A stretch of 64,000 nucleotides of DNA from Galeruca laticollis (Eukaryota > Arthropoda > Insecta > Coleoptera > Chrysomelidae): positions 93,250,910-93,314,909 of the forward strand of contig OY998176.1 in the NCBI GenBank assembly GCA_963921935.1. The letters run 5' to 3'. Under the pieces are notes generated by a model, which did not search any database, had not been told where the DNA came from, and was given only the letters and a program-made list of their open reading frames with translations. Both the position numbers and the translations under genes were made by a program. Below, piece by piece: positions 45,924 through 58,479 of this stretch; the stretch's first letter is position 1; every line of letters starts with the position of its first letter.

Positions 45924-48140
45924 GCCACTCCTCTAGTATAGATAAATATTCATATATTAGATTGAATTAAAAAGGAATTTTTTTTGTATATACGTATGGT
46001 GTATCATTAGACACTACCTAATTAAGAACAAAATTTAACATAAAACGAATGAATGACTTAAGCAAATGTATTATAAAATATTGAGTACATCAATTTAAGA
46101 AATGGATTAAGGATAAGGAATAGAATGGTAATGATAATATAGAAATTAATTCTTAAGAAAATGTTACCTTCACAAATAAATCCTAAGGTCAAGTCAATGT
46201 CAACAATTTTCATTAAAATCAATCTGAACGCTGCTATGTCCACACTTGAATCAGGAAAAGGATGTTAATTTGTTCAAAACCTAAAATAATAAGAATTAAT
46301 AATCAAATCACTAATTTATTAACGATATGCAAATACAATAAAAAGTTGCAATTTGAAAAAAGTAATTTATAAAAATAAAACTGTATGAAATATGACATTC
46401 GGAATAAGAGCCATATTGTATGTCATAGAAATCTAGTAATCAAATCGAAATCAATGAAGGAAGTGATTGAATCTAGTTATAATATTGCCAACCTAAATTC
46501 AATGAGTTGGAAGTTAATATAAAACAGAGAATGTAAATTTGAAAATAAGTTAGAATTTATATAAAGCGAAATTAGTGCTAATTAAAGAATTAAAAAATAA
46601 ACAGTTCCATATATATAAATCATAAATTTAGATTGTAGAAATTGTATATTAATTGTAAACAAATTTACTAAAAAAAAGGAATTACAAGGATTGAAACCAT
46701 TGTAATACATGTAAAAGATTATTTATATATTCTATAAGATATTGTTAAACCATTTATACAAGTGATTTCACTCTCCAAGACTATTTTAATTGAAGAATTC
46801 AGTATTTCCATAAAAAAAAACATTATCATTGACAATTGTTGAATAAAATAACAAATTAGGAGGCTGTGTTTTAGAGATTGTAAAAATGTTGTTGATTTTT
46901 AAAAGAAAAGAGAGTCGAGAGTTAGTTGGGGAATGATGAACTGGGATGTAATTCTCTGGGAAGATTTTTGTAAAAACTTTAGAGTAAAAGTAATAATTTT
47001 AAATCTAAATCAATAAAAAATTCATAATATCAATGTCGATTAACCCCTGTGAAAAAGTGAAACGTGCCGAACGAGTATTTCTTGGGTAAGGCATACCTAA
47101 GAAAAGAGACGAGATGTTGCAGGTCCACCACGCCGAGAATGGAATATAAGGTCTGTGTTATTTGATTTTTTTATTTGGAATTCCAAACAAACAAAGAAAA
47201 AGTGAACTTTTGAAATTAATTTGAACATTTAAATTTGAATAATCTAAAATTGGCCAAAGAAACTTTAAAATAATCAATACCAAATTTTATCCATGGATAA
47301 TTAAAGAACTCTAATTTTCTGCAACAATAATTTTAGATATTAAATATGTACTTACTTGTAAAAAGTTTTTCGTTTGTAAAATAATCAAAGTTCACACCAC
47401 TCATAAATGCTTTTCCAATCTTAATTTCCGCTTTGCATGCTGACCTATTCTTATAACTATCAAACACACACTTAATTCACAACTTGAATTATATATGTAA
47501 CTGTTTAATATAAGTTTTCAACCATATCATTCTAAATGCACTAAATTGATGCACATTGAACGGTTAAACGTTTGCATCCTCCATGTTAACTGTGTACTAT
47601 AATTTTGTGACGATGAGAAACGTTGAACCGGAAGAGTTGCTCCGTTGCGCCGAAGCAGCTACTATAAGCGTTCAGTGCGCATGACCATCAAAGAATACAG
47701 AGGAGGTTCAGGAATATTGGTGTGTGTAAAATTTTGAAGATTTCATCAACAATTTATTAAAATATTTTTATTTAAGTGTTGGTATTTTTCTTATTCCAGT
47801 CAATGTCCATAACACTTTTCACGAACATTGATTAAATCATTCATTCGATTATCATATGGTGAGATGATTGAAATAAAGATATATAATTTATTCAGGAATA
47901 GACCTATCACGAAATCATAATAAGTAAATGTTCATATATGTTAAAATTTTTTCTAATAGGTGTCCAGGACTCAAAGAGAGAAGTCTCATGCTTCCGACTG
48001 CAATATAAAATTTAAACAATACATACAATTTAAAAAAATTTCATATAATCATATAGGGCTAGCCGAAGGTAAAAACGGGTAAATAAAGGTAAATCATATA
48101 AGTATAAATATTAAAATATAAAACATATCCACTATAAATT
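45919..48140 (+). repeat. Left LTR
   Basis: Begins ...TTAAGCCACTCC and ends CCACTATAAATT. By eye it differs from the right LTR at about a dozen bases and one T-run indel over 2.2 kb. Short frames within it (for example minus 46058-46243) occur at the same place in both LTRs and are not taken as genes. Confidence 0.85.
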
Positions 48141-48160
48141 GGCACTCAAAAACGTGGGGC
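48141..48160 (+). other. Primer binding site candidate
   Basis: GGCACTCAAAAACGTGGGGC immediately follows the left LTR. Such a GGC..CAACGTGGGGC motif is the usual minus-strand priming site in gypsy-group elements. Confidence 0.6.
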
Positions 48161-48212
48161 GATTATAAAAAAAATATATTAAAAAAAATAAATAAATTAA
48201 AAACAAAGAACA

Positions 48213-50144
48213 ATGGAAAATAGGAAAATGATGTTGCGCGATGGGAAGCAAGTTGGAAATGATAGTGGATCTGAGGAGGAAAGAGAAGGAAGAAGCCATG
48301 GAATGGGAGATTTCCAGGTGCAATACCTCATCCAAGGACAGCAATCGGAAGATGATGCACAGGAAGAAAGGAGAACAGGAGATGAAGAATATGGAATAGA
48401 GGTAGAACGAGTAGAAGAAGGATTGGATAGAAGTCAAGAAATACAAGAGAGAAGGGAACAACAAACAAGAACAAGGAATGATAACCAAATGATGGATTTG
48501 ATGCAACAATTGTTGAACCAGATGAATACAATGAAGGGAGAGTTAAATGGAAACATGAACAAAATGGATCAAAAGTTGAATGGAAAAATAGACAATATGA
48601 ATGGAAATATAAATAGCATTAACGGAAATATGGATAGAATGGAGCTAAATTTGAGGGGAGACATTCATATTATTCATGAAAACATGAACAGATTGGAACG
48701 GAAGATAGAAGAGGTTAGATTTGAAAACTGCAAAGAGATTAAGGAACTTAAGGAGAATCAAGAAAAACATAAGAAGAGTATTCGGCAAATACAAGAAGAC
48801 ATAGAGGAAAATAATAAAAACATAAGACAAGAAATACAGGAAAATGGTATGAAAATCAGAGAAAACATAGTAGAAGAAGTATTAGAATTTAGAAGAGATC
48901 TAGAAGAATATTTACCAGAGAATATCAAAGTAGAGGTCTCAAAACAAAATAAACAAATAACAAAGGAAGTGGAACAGATGAAAGATAACGTAAATAGAAA
49001 ATTTAAGGATTTGGATGGCCGGATTGAAGAGAGAACGGGGATGAGTCTAACAATAACCGACGACATAAATCGACAAATGAATAAAGAAATCGAAGAAATG
49101 AATCGGAAATTAAGGATCACGATAGAGGAAATGGAGGAAAATTTGAGAAGAAATGGAGAAAACAATATATACCCAGGAAATTTCCACAATTTAGAAATCG
49201 GAGTGAAATTTGATGGGAATATTAACAATATATATCCCAAAGTATTCCTCAAAATAATTAGAAACAAAATTAAAGGAATCAGAGATATTGTTGAGATCAA
49301 GCTTATTATAAGGAGCATATTACAGGGCCATGCTTTATTGTGGTTTTGTAATAAGGAAGAACTAATACAAAGCTTAGAAGAGTTCGAGCAACAATTCTTA
49401 GCCTATTTCTGGGGAGAATCGCAACAAGCAACATTCAGAGAGCGGTTATACTTCGGGAAATTTGATTATAAGAAAAGCAAAAACCTGAATAATTATGCGA
49501 TGCAATTATATAATATAGCCCAGTACTTAGATCCGGGAATGAAGGAGGAGGAATTAGTGCTATACATTGGCAGACATTTCAATTCAGAAGTAGCTGAAAC
49601 AATAGCGCTTCATAATATTAAAGCCATGGATAGTTTATCAAGATATCTACAAAGAGTGGAACGGAGCTATACAAATCATAACGATACAAGAGACAATCGA
49701 TTAAATGAAAATGGGAATGGACAGAATAGAAGAGAAAATGAAAGGAGAAATGATCAGAGAAATTATGAAAATCGAAATTACGAGAGAAGAAGACCAGGAC
49801 GGGATGATAGAAATCCGAGATATGATAATTACAGAAACGGAAACTATTGTAATGGGTATCAGAATGGTAATAATGGGAATCGGAATAATGGATATAATGG
49901 AGGAAATTACCAAAATTATGGAAGACGGAATGATAACGACAATCGTAATCGGAACTGGCAACAATACAGAAAAGAGGGGAGAAATAATGAAGAGGACAGA
50001 AGAAATTAAAACAGAGACAGGAATTATGATCAAAGAGATAGTCGAGGAGGTGAAGATAGAAGACAGGTGAACATGATACAAAACCAGGAAGAGATAAGAA
50101 GGGATAGTGATCAGGGCCCGAGTTCTGATCCAAATTTCGAGTAA
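48213..50144 (+). pseudogene. gag: gag of the 45.9-55.4 kb Gypsy element
   Basis: The ATG at 48213 opens 598 codons to a TAA at 50007-50009. The same frame continues in similar composition to a TAA at 50142-50144, so the first stop looks premature. The N-terminal 320 residues are Glu/Lys/Asn-rich with long heptad character (coiled coil; repeated NGN motifs). Residues about 320-480 hold the Gag core (KVFLKIIRNKIKGIRDIVEI, ILQGHALLWFCNKEELIQSL, FDYKKSKNLNNYAMQLYNIA). The tail is Arg/Asn/Gly-rich (NGYQNGNNGNRNNGYNGGNY) and would bind RNA in place of a zinc knuckle, which is absent. Confidence 0.8.
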
Positions 50145-50150
50145 GTTGCT

Positions 50151-51690
50151 CTTATGTGCATAATATTGTCTATTCTTCTAAATATCAACATCTTAGAGAA
50201 TTTATATTAGATGAAGAACCAACAAACCCATAATTAAATAAATTAGTATCTATAGAGGGAAATTTAGATAACATTAAATGTAGAGTTTTATTAGATACGG
50301 GTTCCGAAGTTTCCATTATAAATCAAAATATAGTAGACAATTTAAAACAGGACAATATTATGGTGATAAATACAAATAAAATATCATTAATAGGGGCAAA
50401 TGGAAGAAAATTATATGAAACTACTAAAACCATTATGACAAACCTAGAATTAAATGGTGAGGTTTTATCAGTACAATTGTTGATTGTGAAAAATTTAAAA
50501 TATGACATAATCATGGGTACAGATGAATTAAGTAAACATAGAATTATAATAAATTATAAAATGCAAAACATAATATATAATAATCATACAATATCGTTTA
50601 TAACAAATTATCAAACAGATATAAAAAAAAACGAATGTGCAATTGGACAAATAAATCACATTGCTGAAGAAGAACAAAACATGAGGGAAGAATTATGTCC
50701 GGAGGAATACAAACAGAGAGTCTATGAATTACTTGATTCTCACAAAAAGCTGTTCAATGAGGAAGTATGCCTTGCGACTAGATATGTTCACAAAATTGAA
50801 GTCATACCAGAATTAAAAAATTTTAAGATCAAAACTTATCCTATACCTTATAAATTAAAACAAGAGGTATATCAGGAAATTAATAAAATGTTACAAGACG
50901 GTATTATTGAAAGATCTAATTCACAATACATAAGTGCAATAACCTGTGTAAAAAAGAAATCGGGGGATATTAGAATATGTTTGGATGCTAGGAATATAAA
51001 TACATTTACTAAAAAACAATACAAAAGTCCATTAAATATTGAAGGTATATTTGGAAGAATTACAAAGGCTAATATATTTTCAAAATTAGATCTAAAGCAT
51101 AGCTTTTGGTTAATTCCATTGGATCATCGTTGTAGACAACACACTGCATTTATGGTAGATGGAGTGGTGTATCAATTTTGTGTGGTGCCATTTGGACTCC
51201 AAAGTTCTTGTGCAGCCTTAGTACGAACGTTGCATACAATCTTGAATCCGTATGAAGATTTCACTCTCCACTACATAGATGACATTTTGATTTTTTCTGA
51301 AACAGAAACGAAGCATCATAAACATCTGGAAATAATATTAAAGGAATTAGAAAATGCCGGACTTAAATTAAACTTAGAGAAATGTCAGTTTTATAAAAGA
51401 GAAGTGGATTATTTAGGATATGTTTTAAGTGACACTGGTATAACAATGAATCCTGAGAGAATTAAAGCAATCCTAGAGTATAAAACACTACATAACTTAT
51501 GAACTTTACGAGGGTTTCTAGGTATCATCAATTATTTCAAGAAGTTAGTTCCTGATCTAAGTAAGAGAGAAATTCCTCTTATAGAATTATTAAAGAAGGA
51601 TATTAGATGGAAATGGGACGAGAGAGGAGAAAAGGCATTTCAGGAGTTAAAGGAAATTTTTCTAAACAACCTAAAAGAAACTGGATTCTG
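50151..51690 (+). pseudogene. pol: pol (protease and RT) of the same Gypsy element
   Basis: Reads in a frame different from gag, so expression would need a frameshift. An in-frame TAA lies at 50231-50233. The protease shows VLLDTGSEVSII with GAT at 50294-50296, then DIIMGTDEL. The RT shows YPIPYKLKQEVYQEINKMLQ, DGIIERS, RICLDARNINTFTKKQYKSP, FSKLDLKHSFWLIPL, VVPFGLQSSCAALVRTL and HYIDDILIFSET (YIDD at 51272-51283, intact). A TGA at 51500-51502 breaks it before LRGFLGIINYFKKLVPDLS and DIRWKWDERGEKAFQELKEI. The sequence then jumps to the integrase C-terminus: RNase H and the zinc-binding and catalytic parts of integrase are deleted at about 51665-51690. Confidence 0.85.
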
Positions 51691-52011
51691 AATAGAGATA
51701 CTACTCTAGAAGAGACACTAGAAAAGGTGAATATCAGAATAAGGAGGAATGCAGAAAAATATATACGGGATCAGAACAAGAAAATTAAGAAGAAAACAAC
51801 CTTTAATAAAGGAGAATTGGTTATAATCAGAGCATTAAAGACATCTAATAAAGCAGAAGACCAATGTATTAAATTGCAATTGCCATTCGAGGGACCTTAT
51901 GAAATAATAAATGATAATGCACAAAATAGTTATAAATTGGCATACCCAGGAACAAACATGATTAGGGGTATTTTTAATATAGAATCAATTTATAAGTATA
52001 ATTCACCATAA
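51690..52011 (+). pseudogene. Integrase C-terminal remnant
   Basis: In a different frame from the RT: DTTLEETLEKVNIRIRRNAE, TTFNKGELVIIRALKTSNK, QLPFEGPYEIINDNAQNSYK, ending SIYKYNSP at 52011. The G..V.....F.GPY.I.......Y.L pattern is the DNA-binding tail that follows the integrase catalytic core in Gypsy polyproteins. The fusion to the RT end marks an internal deletion of well over 1 kb. Confidence 0.75.
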
Positions 52012-53183
52012 AAGAGTGATAAGAGGAATAGATAATATTATGTTACTTACATGTAAATAGATAGTAGTATAGGTAGATGTAAGGTTTTTTTTTCGATTTG
52101 ACTTCATAATACGTATTCTCATATACAACGTGAAGATAATGACCAAGTTAAACATAAGATTTTCAATTTTCATAGGTAGTGTACTAGTAGGCAGCATACA
52201 GTATCCGTGGTTAATGTAATCTAAAAAATTGAAACATAAGGAAATATAATGTATTAATGATAAATGAATAATATCAAAGAAAGATGGCAAGTTAAGCTTT
52301 AGTATAATAGTCAATTTTTATGAGAATTTCTTAGATAAAGGACATAATAAAATTAAATAAACACTCATTAATAAGGACAGGTAGGAAATAGGAAGGATAA
52401 GATAGGAAATAATTAAATAAACAGTAAAAGAGATGAGAAGGAAAGAAAGTTTTCAAATCAAGATATAAGTAGGAAATATTCATGTCAAGAAAAATTTTAT
52501 AGGAATTAGGGAGAAAAGTATAGTGAAATAATGGAAAGAAATATTTATAAAGTATATGATATGATTAATTATTATGAGATAGGGAGATATATGATAAGAA
52601 AATTATGATATAATGAATATATTTATGAAATAAAGTTGATGAATTATGATTAAGAAATATGAAAATAAATATAAATATGGATAGAAAGTAAAGAGTTAAA
52701 GGTTCGACTATAAGAATAGATAAATTGACATGAATATAGGTTGAAAATTGATATGAAATTATAGGAAATCATTGAAATAATTAAAAATTATGTTCTTAGT
52801 ATAAAACATGAAATAGAAAAAATAGAAGAGTAGATAGGTACAGGAGGAAGTATAAGTATTGAGATTTTGAATGAGAAACGGTGGAAAAGAGTAAGGAATA
52901 TAAGATATGAATAATTTAATAAGAATAAGAATTATGAGAATAAAATGTAAGAATCATTATTGTTATGTCCCTAATGAGAAATTATTTTGGAATGAGTTTG
53001 ATATGGTTAAATTATAAGAATATCATAAAAATAAAAATAATAAGAATAAAAATAAAAATGTTATCAGAAATGTAAGTACTGAGCTGAAATCTATAGATCG
53101 ATTAGCATGGATTACAGATTGAAAATTGAAATTTTAAGAAGTTATCTAAATAGACACCTTTTAAAATTTAAATTTGAGGGGAG
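52012..53183 (+). other. Purine-rich non-coding segment at env position
   Basis: 1.17 kb between the integrase tail and the right LTR, A/G-rich on plus with stops in all plus frames. In complete errantiviruses an envelope gene sits here; none is recognisable. It ends in the polypurine tract 'tttgaggggag'. Confidence 0.6.
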
Positions 53184-55394
53184 TTAAGCCAGTCCTCTAG
53201 TATAGATAAATATTCATATATTAGATTGAATTAAAAAGGAATTTTTTTTTGTATATACGTATGGTGTATCATTAGACACTACCTAATTAAGAACAAAATT
53301 TAACATAAAACGAATGAATGACTTAAGCAAATGTATTATAAAATATTGAGTACATCAATTTAAGAAATGGATTAAGGATAAGGAATAGAATGGTAATGAT
53401 AATATAGAAATTAATTCTTAAGAAAATGTTACCTTCACAAATAAATCCTAAGGTCAAGTCAATGTCAACAATTTTCATTAAAATCAATCTGAACGCTGCT
53501 ATGTCCACACTTGAATCAGGAAAAGGATGTTAATTTGTTCAAAACCTAAAATAATAAGAATTAATAATCAAATCACTAATTTATTAACGATATGCAAATA
53601 CAATAAAAAGTTGCAATTTGAAAAAAGTAATTTATAAAAATAAAACTGTATGAAATATGACATTCGGAATAAGAGCCATATTGTATGTCATAGAAATCTA
53701 GTAATCAAATCGAAATCAATGAAGGAAGTGATTGAATCTAGTTATAATATTGCCAACCTAAATTCAATGAGTTGGAAGTTAATATAAAATAGAGAATGTA
53801 AATTTGAAAATAAGTTAGAATTTATATAAAGCGTAATTAGTGCTAATTAAAGAATTAAAAAATAAACAGTTCCATATATATGAATTATAAATTTAGATTG
53901 TAGAAATTGTATATTAATTGTAAACAAATTTACTAAAAAAAAGGAATTACAAGGATTGAAACCATTGTAATACATGTAAAAGATTATTTATATATTCTAT
54001 AAGATATTGTTAAACCATTTATACAAGTGATTTCACTCTCCAAGACTATTTTAATTGAAGAATTCAGTATTTCCATAAAAAAAAACATTATCATTGACAA
54101 TTGTTGAATAAAATAACAAATTAGGAGGCTGTGTTTTAGAGATTGTAAAAATGTTGTTGATTTTTAAAAGAAAAGAGAGTCGAGAGTTAGTTGGGGAATG
54201 ATGAACTGGGATGTAATTCTCTGGGAAGATTTTTGTAAAAACTTTAAAGTGAAAGTAATAATTTTAAATCTAAATCAATAAAAAATTCATAATATTAATG
54301 TCGATTAACCCCTGTGAAAAAGTGAAACGTGCCGAACGAGTATTTCTTGGGTAAGGCATACCTACGAAAAGAGACGAGATGTTGCAGGTCCACCACGCCG
54401 AGAATGGAATATAAGGTCTGTGTTATTTGATTTTTTTATTTGGAATTCCAAACAAACAAAGAAAAAGTGAACTTTTGAAATTAATTTGAACATTTAAATT
54501 TGAATAATCTAAAATTGGCCAAAGAAACTTTAAAATAATCAATACCAAATTTTATCCATGGATAATTAAAGAACTCTAATTTTCTGCAACAATAATTTTA
54601 GATATTAAATATGTACTTACTTGTAAAAAGTTTTTCGTTTGTAAAATAATCAAAGTTCACACCACTCATAAATGCTTTTCCAATCTTAATTTCCGCTTTG
54701 CATGCTGACCTATTCTTATAACTATCAAACACACACTTAATTCACAACTTGAATTATATATGTAACTGTTTAATATAAGTTTTCAACCATATCATTCTAA
54801 ATGCACTAAATTGATGCACATTGAACGGTTAAACGTTTGCATCCTCCATGTTAACTGTGTACTATATTTTTGTGACGATGAGAAACGTTGAACCGGAAGA
54901 GTTGCTCCGTTGCGCCGAAGCAGCTACTATAAGCGTTCAGTGCGCATGACCATCAAAGAATACAGAGGAGGTTCAGGAATATTGGTGTGTGTAAAATTTT
55001 GAAGATTTCATCAACAATTTATTAAAATATTTTTATTTAAGTGTTGGTATTTTTCTTATTCCAATCAATGTCCATAACACTTTTCACGAACATTGATTAA
55101 ATCATTCATTCGATTATCATATGGTGAGATGATTGAAATAAAGATATATAATTTATTCAGGAATAGACCTATCACGAAATCATAATAAGTAAATGTTCAT
55201 ATATGTTAAAATTTTTTCTAATAGGTGTCCAGGACTCAAAGAGAGAAGTCTCATGCTTCCGACTGCAATATAAAATTTAAACAATACATACAATTTAAAA
55301 AAATTTCATATAATCATATAGGGCTAGCCGAAGGTAAAAACGGGTAAATAAAAGTAAATCATATAAGTATAAATATTAAAATATAAAACATATC

Positions 55395-55404
<10 letters not shown>
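53184..55404 (+). repeat. Right LTR
   Basis: AGTTAAGCCAGTCC to CCACTATAA, merging into a TA tract. Preceded by the purine tract 'gaggggag' needed for plus-strand priming. Confidence 0.85.

Positions 55405-55470
<66 letters not shown>
55403..55470. repeat. (TA)n microsatellite, right side of LTR element
   Basis: Continuation of the tract interrupted by the LTR element. Directly followed by a PLE terminus at 55471. Confidence 0.9.
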
Positions 55471-55473
<3 letters not shown>

Positions 55474-56036
55474 GAAATTAACTCTCTTGACCCTTACTTC
55501 GTGGAATCTACTCATTTTAGTGTTTTAAATGAAACTCAATGTTCCTAGCTAATTCCACAATATAATGAAAAATGTTGAAAATTCTGAAAAATTTACAATT
55601 GTTTCGATAACTGAATATCATTGTCAGAATGACAGAAGTTACATTTCATTTGATGCATGCCTGATGTTTAGCAGTTATTTTTGGCTAGACCAAGAAGTGA
55701 CCTACCTTGTGATTGACTTAATATATGTTAATAGAAAATCGAAGAAGATGTGATATTACAAATATTGAAGCTTAGATATTATTAGCCCTGTGGTGATATC
55801 CTGGATATCATTTTTCTAATTAAGATCAGTATAACTGTGCAATGATATAGAAAACCAGGAAAACTATATCTGCTGGTCTTTACAATTATCACTTAAGAAG
55901 ACAGTTTAATAGTGGAGAACTCCCTAGATTTATCTGTTCATTGACCACTTCATATTGTGGGTTTCTTAAGTGTCTTCTAATTTCGAACTCTTCAAGGAAA
56001 TCCAGTTCTTGTTTCTTATCACAAATATGCAGTACT

Positions 56037-56039
<3 letters not shown>
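55471..56039 (-). mobile_element. Penelope-like element 3' end (minus orientation)
   Basis: Matches the 3' part of the PLE at 21778-22330: 'ctcttgacccttacttcgtg', 'ttccacaatataatg', 'tgatattacaaatatt', 'gtataactgtgcaatgata', 'gatttatctgttcattgacc'. The minus frame at the outer end again spells MSRFHEVRVKRVNFM, and the other end enters the endonuclease (frameshifted). It stops at a TA tract at 56040. Confidence 0.8.

Positions 56040-56095
<56 letters not shown>
56040..56095. repeat. (TA)n microsatellite between PLE end and mariner TIR
   Basis: TA dinucleotides next to the mariner target site at 56100-56101. Confidence 0.9.
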
Positions 56096-56101
<6 letters not shown>

Positions 56102-56138
56102 CACTGTGTCCGTAAAGTATGGAATAAATTCATTTTCA

Positions 56139-56597
56139 GTAGTAATAACCCAAGGACATTGATAATTGTTCGAAAAAAATTTATAACAGATGTGATGTTG
56201 TTATAAAATTTTTGAGCATTTATCAATGTTCGAGGGTTATTCGGATAGTAATTTTTTTGCTAATTATAGAAAAGAAGTACAGAGCAAAAACAACACAAAA
56301 GTCCATAAATGCTTTCTACACAAACTTTTCACTGTAAACAGTATTTTTTGGTATATTTGCTTATATAACTTCATTTATATTCTTCAGTATTATGACCAAA
56401 TCGTGACTTCTTGAAATATTAAATATTTGAAACGTCAAAATCGGAATAAATAATCAATTTGTATCCATATCAACATGATAGAGTGAAAACAGCCCATGGG
56501 ATCTGTTTTCAGTATAATGTTGTTCTGATTGGTTGTGTTCAATCAAATGACTTAAAATAACTGATTTCATTGGATTTTTATTAGAGCAAACATTTTT
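56139..56597. mobile_element. 460-bp insertion in left mariner TIR, with hairpin
   Basis: Absent from the right TIR. It lies between 'cattttcag' and 'tttttcagctaaac'. Its first 120 bp form a hairpin: 'aacccaaggacattgataat' through 'aatttataacag' pairs with 'ttgttataaaattttt' through 'catttatcaatgttcgaggg'. No coding. The family is unknown. Confidence 0.5.
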
Positions 56598-56953
56598 CAG
56601 CTAAACAGACCATTTCAAGATATAATCCTGAAACACGTCGATTTTTAATTTTAATTTACCGTATTTCAAAGTAATAATCTAATATACAGGGTGAATTACT
56701 TTCGAGTAAAGACGTCACCGTCATTTTTTTTTAAATGAAACACCCTCATTTTGTCTCAATTTTCGGATAACTTTAGCTAAGCTGATTCCAAAAATGTATC
56801 ACATGTTGATTCCAATTGACACAGGGTGGACAAAAATACAATAGTTTTGGGTGTGCTCATAAAGTAACGCGTAACATTCTTTATTAGTTAATTTACCAAT
56901 ATAATCAAAAATACTTATTGTCTAGCGGACAGAGTATGATGAAATACATGACT

Positions 56954-57951
56954 TTATAAATGTTTGAACTGCAGTCCTTGCTGTATTTGACAGTAATACA
57001 AACGGTGTAGAAATTCTTGTTGAAGCTTGTTTATTGTGTCTTGAGAAATATTGTTTATTCTTGTCCGCATTCTTGAATAATTGCTGGCTTCGTCTAATAC
57101 ACAACATTCTTCAGATGGCCCCACTTAAAATAATCCAAAGGATTGAAATCTGGTGCCCTCGCTGGCCATTCAATAGGTGCACGTCTACCAATCCACCTGT
57201 TCGGAAAAATTTCATCTAGGTAACATCTACAGCAATGTGGAGGTGCACCATCCTGTTGGAACCATAAACTTTCATCACAACCTCCAGGATGACGTCTGCT
57301 GGGAAACAAATTATGTGAAGTAGGTACGAGATACCCCGTTAAAAACTCAAGGTACGTTGCCCCGTTTAAATTACTTTCGATAAAGTAGGGTCCGATGATT
57401 CGATTTCTTACAATTCCAGCCCATACATTTACCTTTGGCGGGTATTGTGTATGATGCTCACGCATCCAGTGGGGGTTTTCTTTTGCCCAGTATCTACAAT
57501 TATGATGGTTAACCTCACCATTTAACATGAAAGTGGCTTCATCAGGAAAAATAATGGTTTGTATCAAGGGAGGGTCTCGGTGACATTCATCCATCATTAT
57601 TTCGCAAAATTGGATTCTTCTATCGGGATCATTTTCGTTTAATTCATGCACAAGTTTCATTTTATAAGGATGTCATTTTTTAAGCTTTGATAATTTGTGT
57701 ACCGTTATTTTGCTAACACCGATATCGCGACTAACTTTACGCACATAAGTGTACGCGTCTTCTCCAAAACTAAGTAAAACATCAAACGCTGTATCACCAT
57801 TTGCAGAGGGACGACCTGCTTTGCATACATTTTCAACCGTACCAATTTCTCGAAATTTCTTCTCAATCTTACTGACTGTTGATCGCGTTATAGGTCTTTC
57901 CGGATATTTATCATTAAACAAATTGCACACTAAGTATTTCAGTTTTTTGTT
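56954..57951 (-). pseudogene. mariner-like transposase
   Basis: Minus: the N-terminal helix-turn-helix (VCNLFNDKYPERPITRSTVS, KIEKKFREIGTVENV, AGRPSANGD, RDIGVSKITVHKLSKLKK) is followed by an in-frame TGA at 57671-57673 and then MKLVHELNENDPDRRIQFCE. The catalytic triad is seen as FPDEATFMLNG (D), WFQQDGAPPH (D) and RAPDFNPLDYFKWGHLKN (D), the last two 34 residues apart, as in mariner DD34D enzymes. The frame meets TAG after NVVY (57094) and the tail (RMRTRINNISQDTINKLQQE) continues in another frame to a stop at 56954. It thus carries one nonsense codon and one frame change. Confidence 0.85.
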
Positions 57952-58209
57952 TTACACTTAATTCCATTCCCATTTGAAATTAAATCTAAGCAATAATTAA
58001 AACATTCACGAATATCAAAAATATTGTAGTACTAAACTGTCTCTGAACATCAATAAATTACTAAACAAATAATGACATTTCACATAAAACTAGACGACCA
58101 TGTTTTTTTAAAATTGATAAGAAATCATTTCTCTTATATTCTGTCTGCTAGACCATAAGTACCAAACATGTTTGGAAACAGCTCATTTTTATTAATCTAA
58201 AAATGTAAC

Positions 58210-58396
58210 TGTTTATTTGCGAGTATTAATTAATATGAAATAACACTACCTTATTCCTTACAATTTATTTCAAGACTGGCTAATCAGTACAGAACATTTT
58301 ATTTCCCAAATCATAAAAATACGTACCAACACCAAAGATAAGGAAACAAGTTTTTCTGACTGTCGAAACCCAAATGCTTAATTACTATATACAGCA
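58210..58396 (-). repeat. 3' LTR of Gypsy element
   Basis: 187 bp. Begins TGCTGTATATAG on minus. Preceded by the polypurine tract at about 58397-58410. Confidence 0.85.
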
Positions 58397-58479
58397 TCTC
58401 CCTCTTTTATACCAACACTACCCCAATATTTCTTATCATAACAAAATTTCCTCAATAATAATTTAACCAGAAATTATAA

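Larger units (their letters stand above)
45919..55404 (+). mobile_element. Gypsy (errantivirus-like) LTR retrotransposon with 2.2-kb LTRs, internally deleted
   Basis: Two near-identical direct repeats of ~2.2 kb bound a 5-kb interior with gag, protease, RT and an integrase tail in plus orientation. The right LTR begins AGTTAAGCC after a purine tract; the left LTR ends near AATT and is followed by GGCACTCAAAAACGTGGGGC, like the primer site of gypsy-group elements. Location in a TA tract agrees with their TATA/YRYR target preference. RNase H and the integrase core are absent, so it could not move by itself. Confidence 0.85.

Noticed and set aside
46058..46243. 61-codon frame repeated at 53323-53508
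   Set aside because: Identical because it lies in both LTRs; no homology or start context.
48758..50133. Long minus frames opposite the Gypsy gag (186, 171 and 126 codons)
   Set aside because: Antisense shadows of a purine-rich gag; Ser/Ile/His-rich with no motif.
52003..52314. 103-codon minus frame at env position
   Set aside because: Opposite strand to the element and no signal peptide or fusion motif; explained by purine bias of the plus strand.
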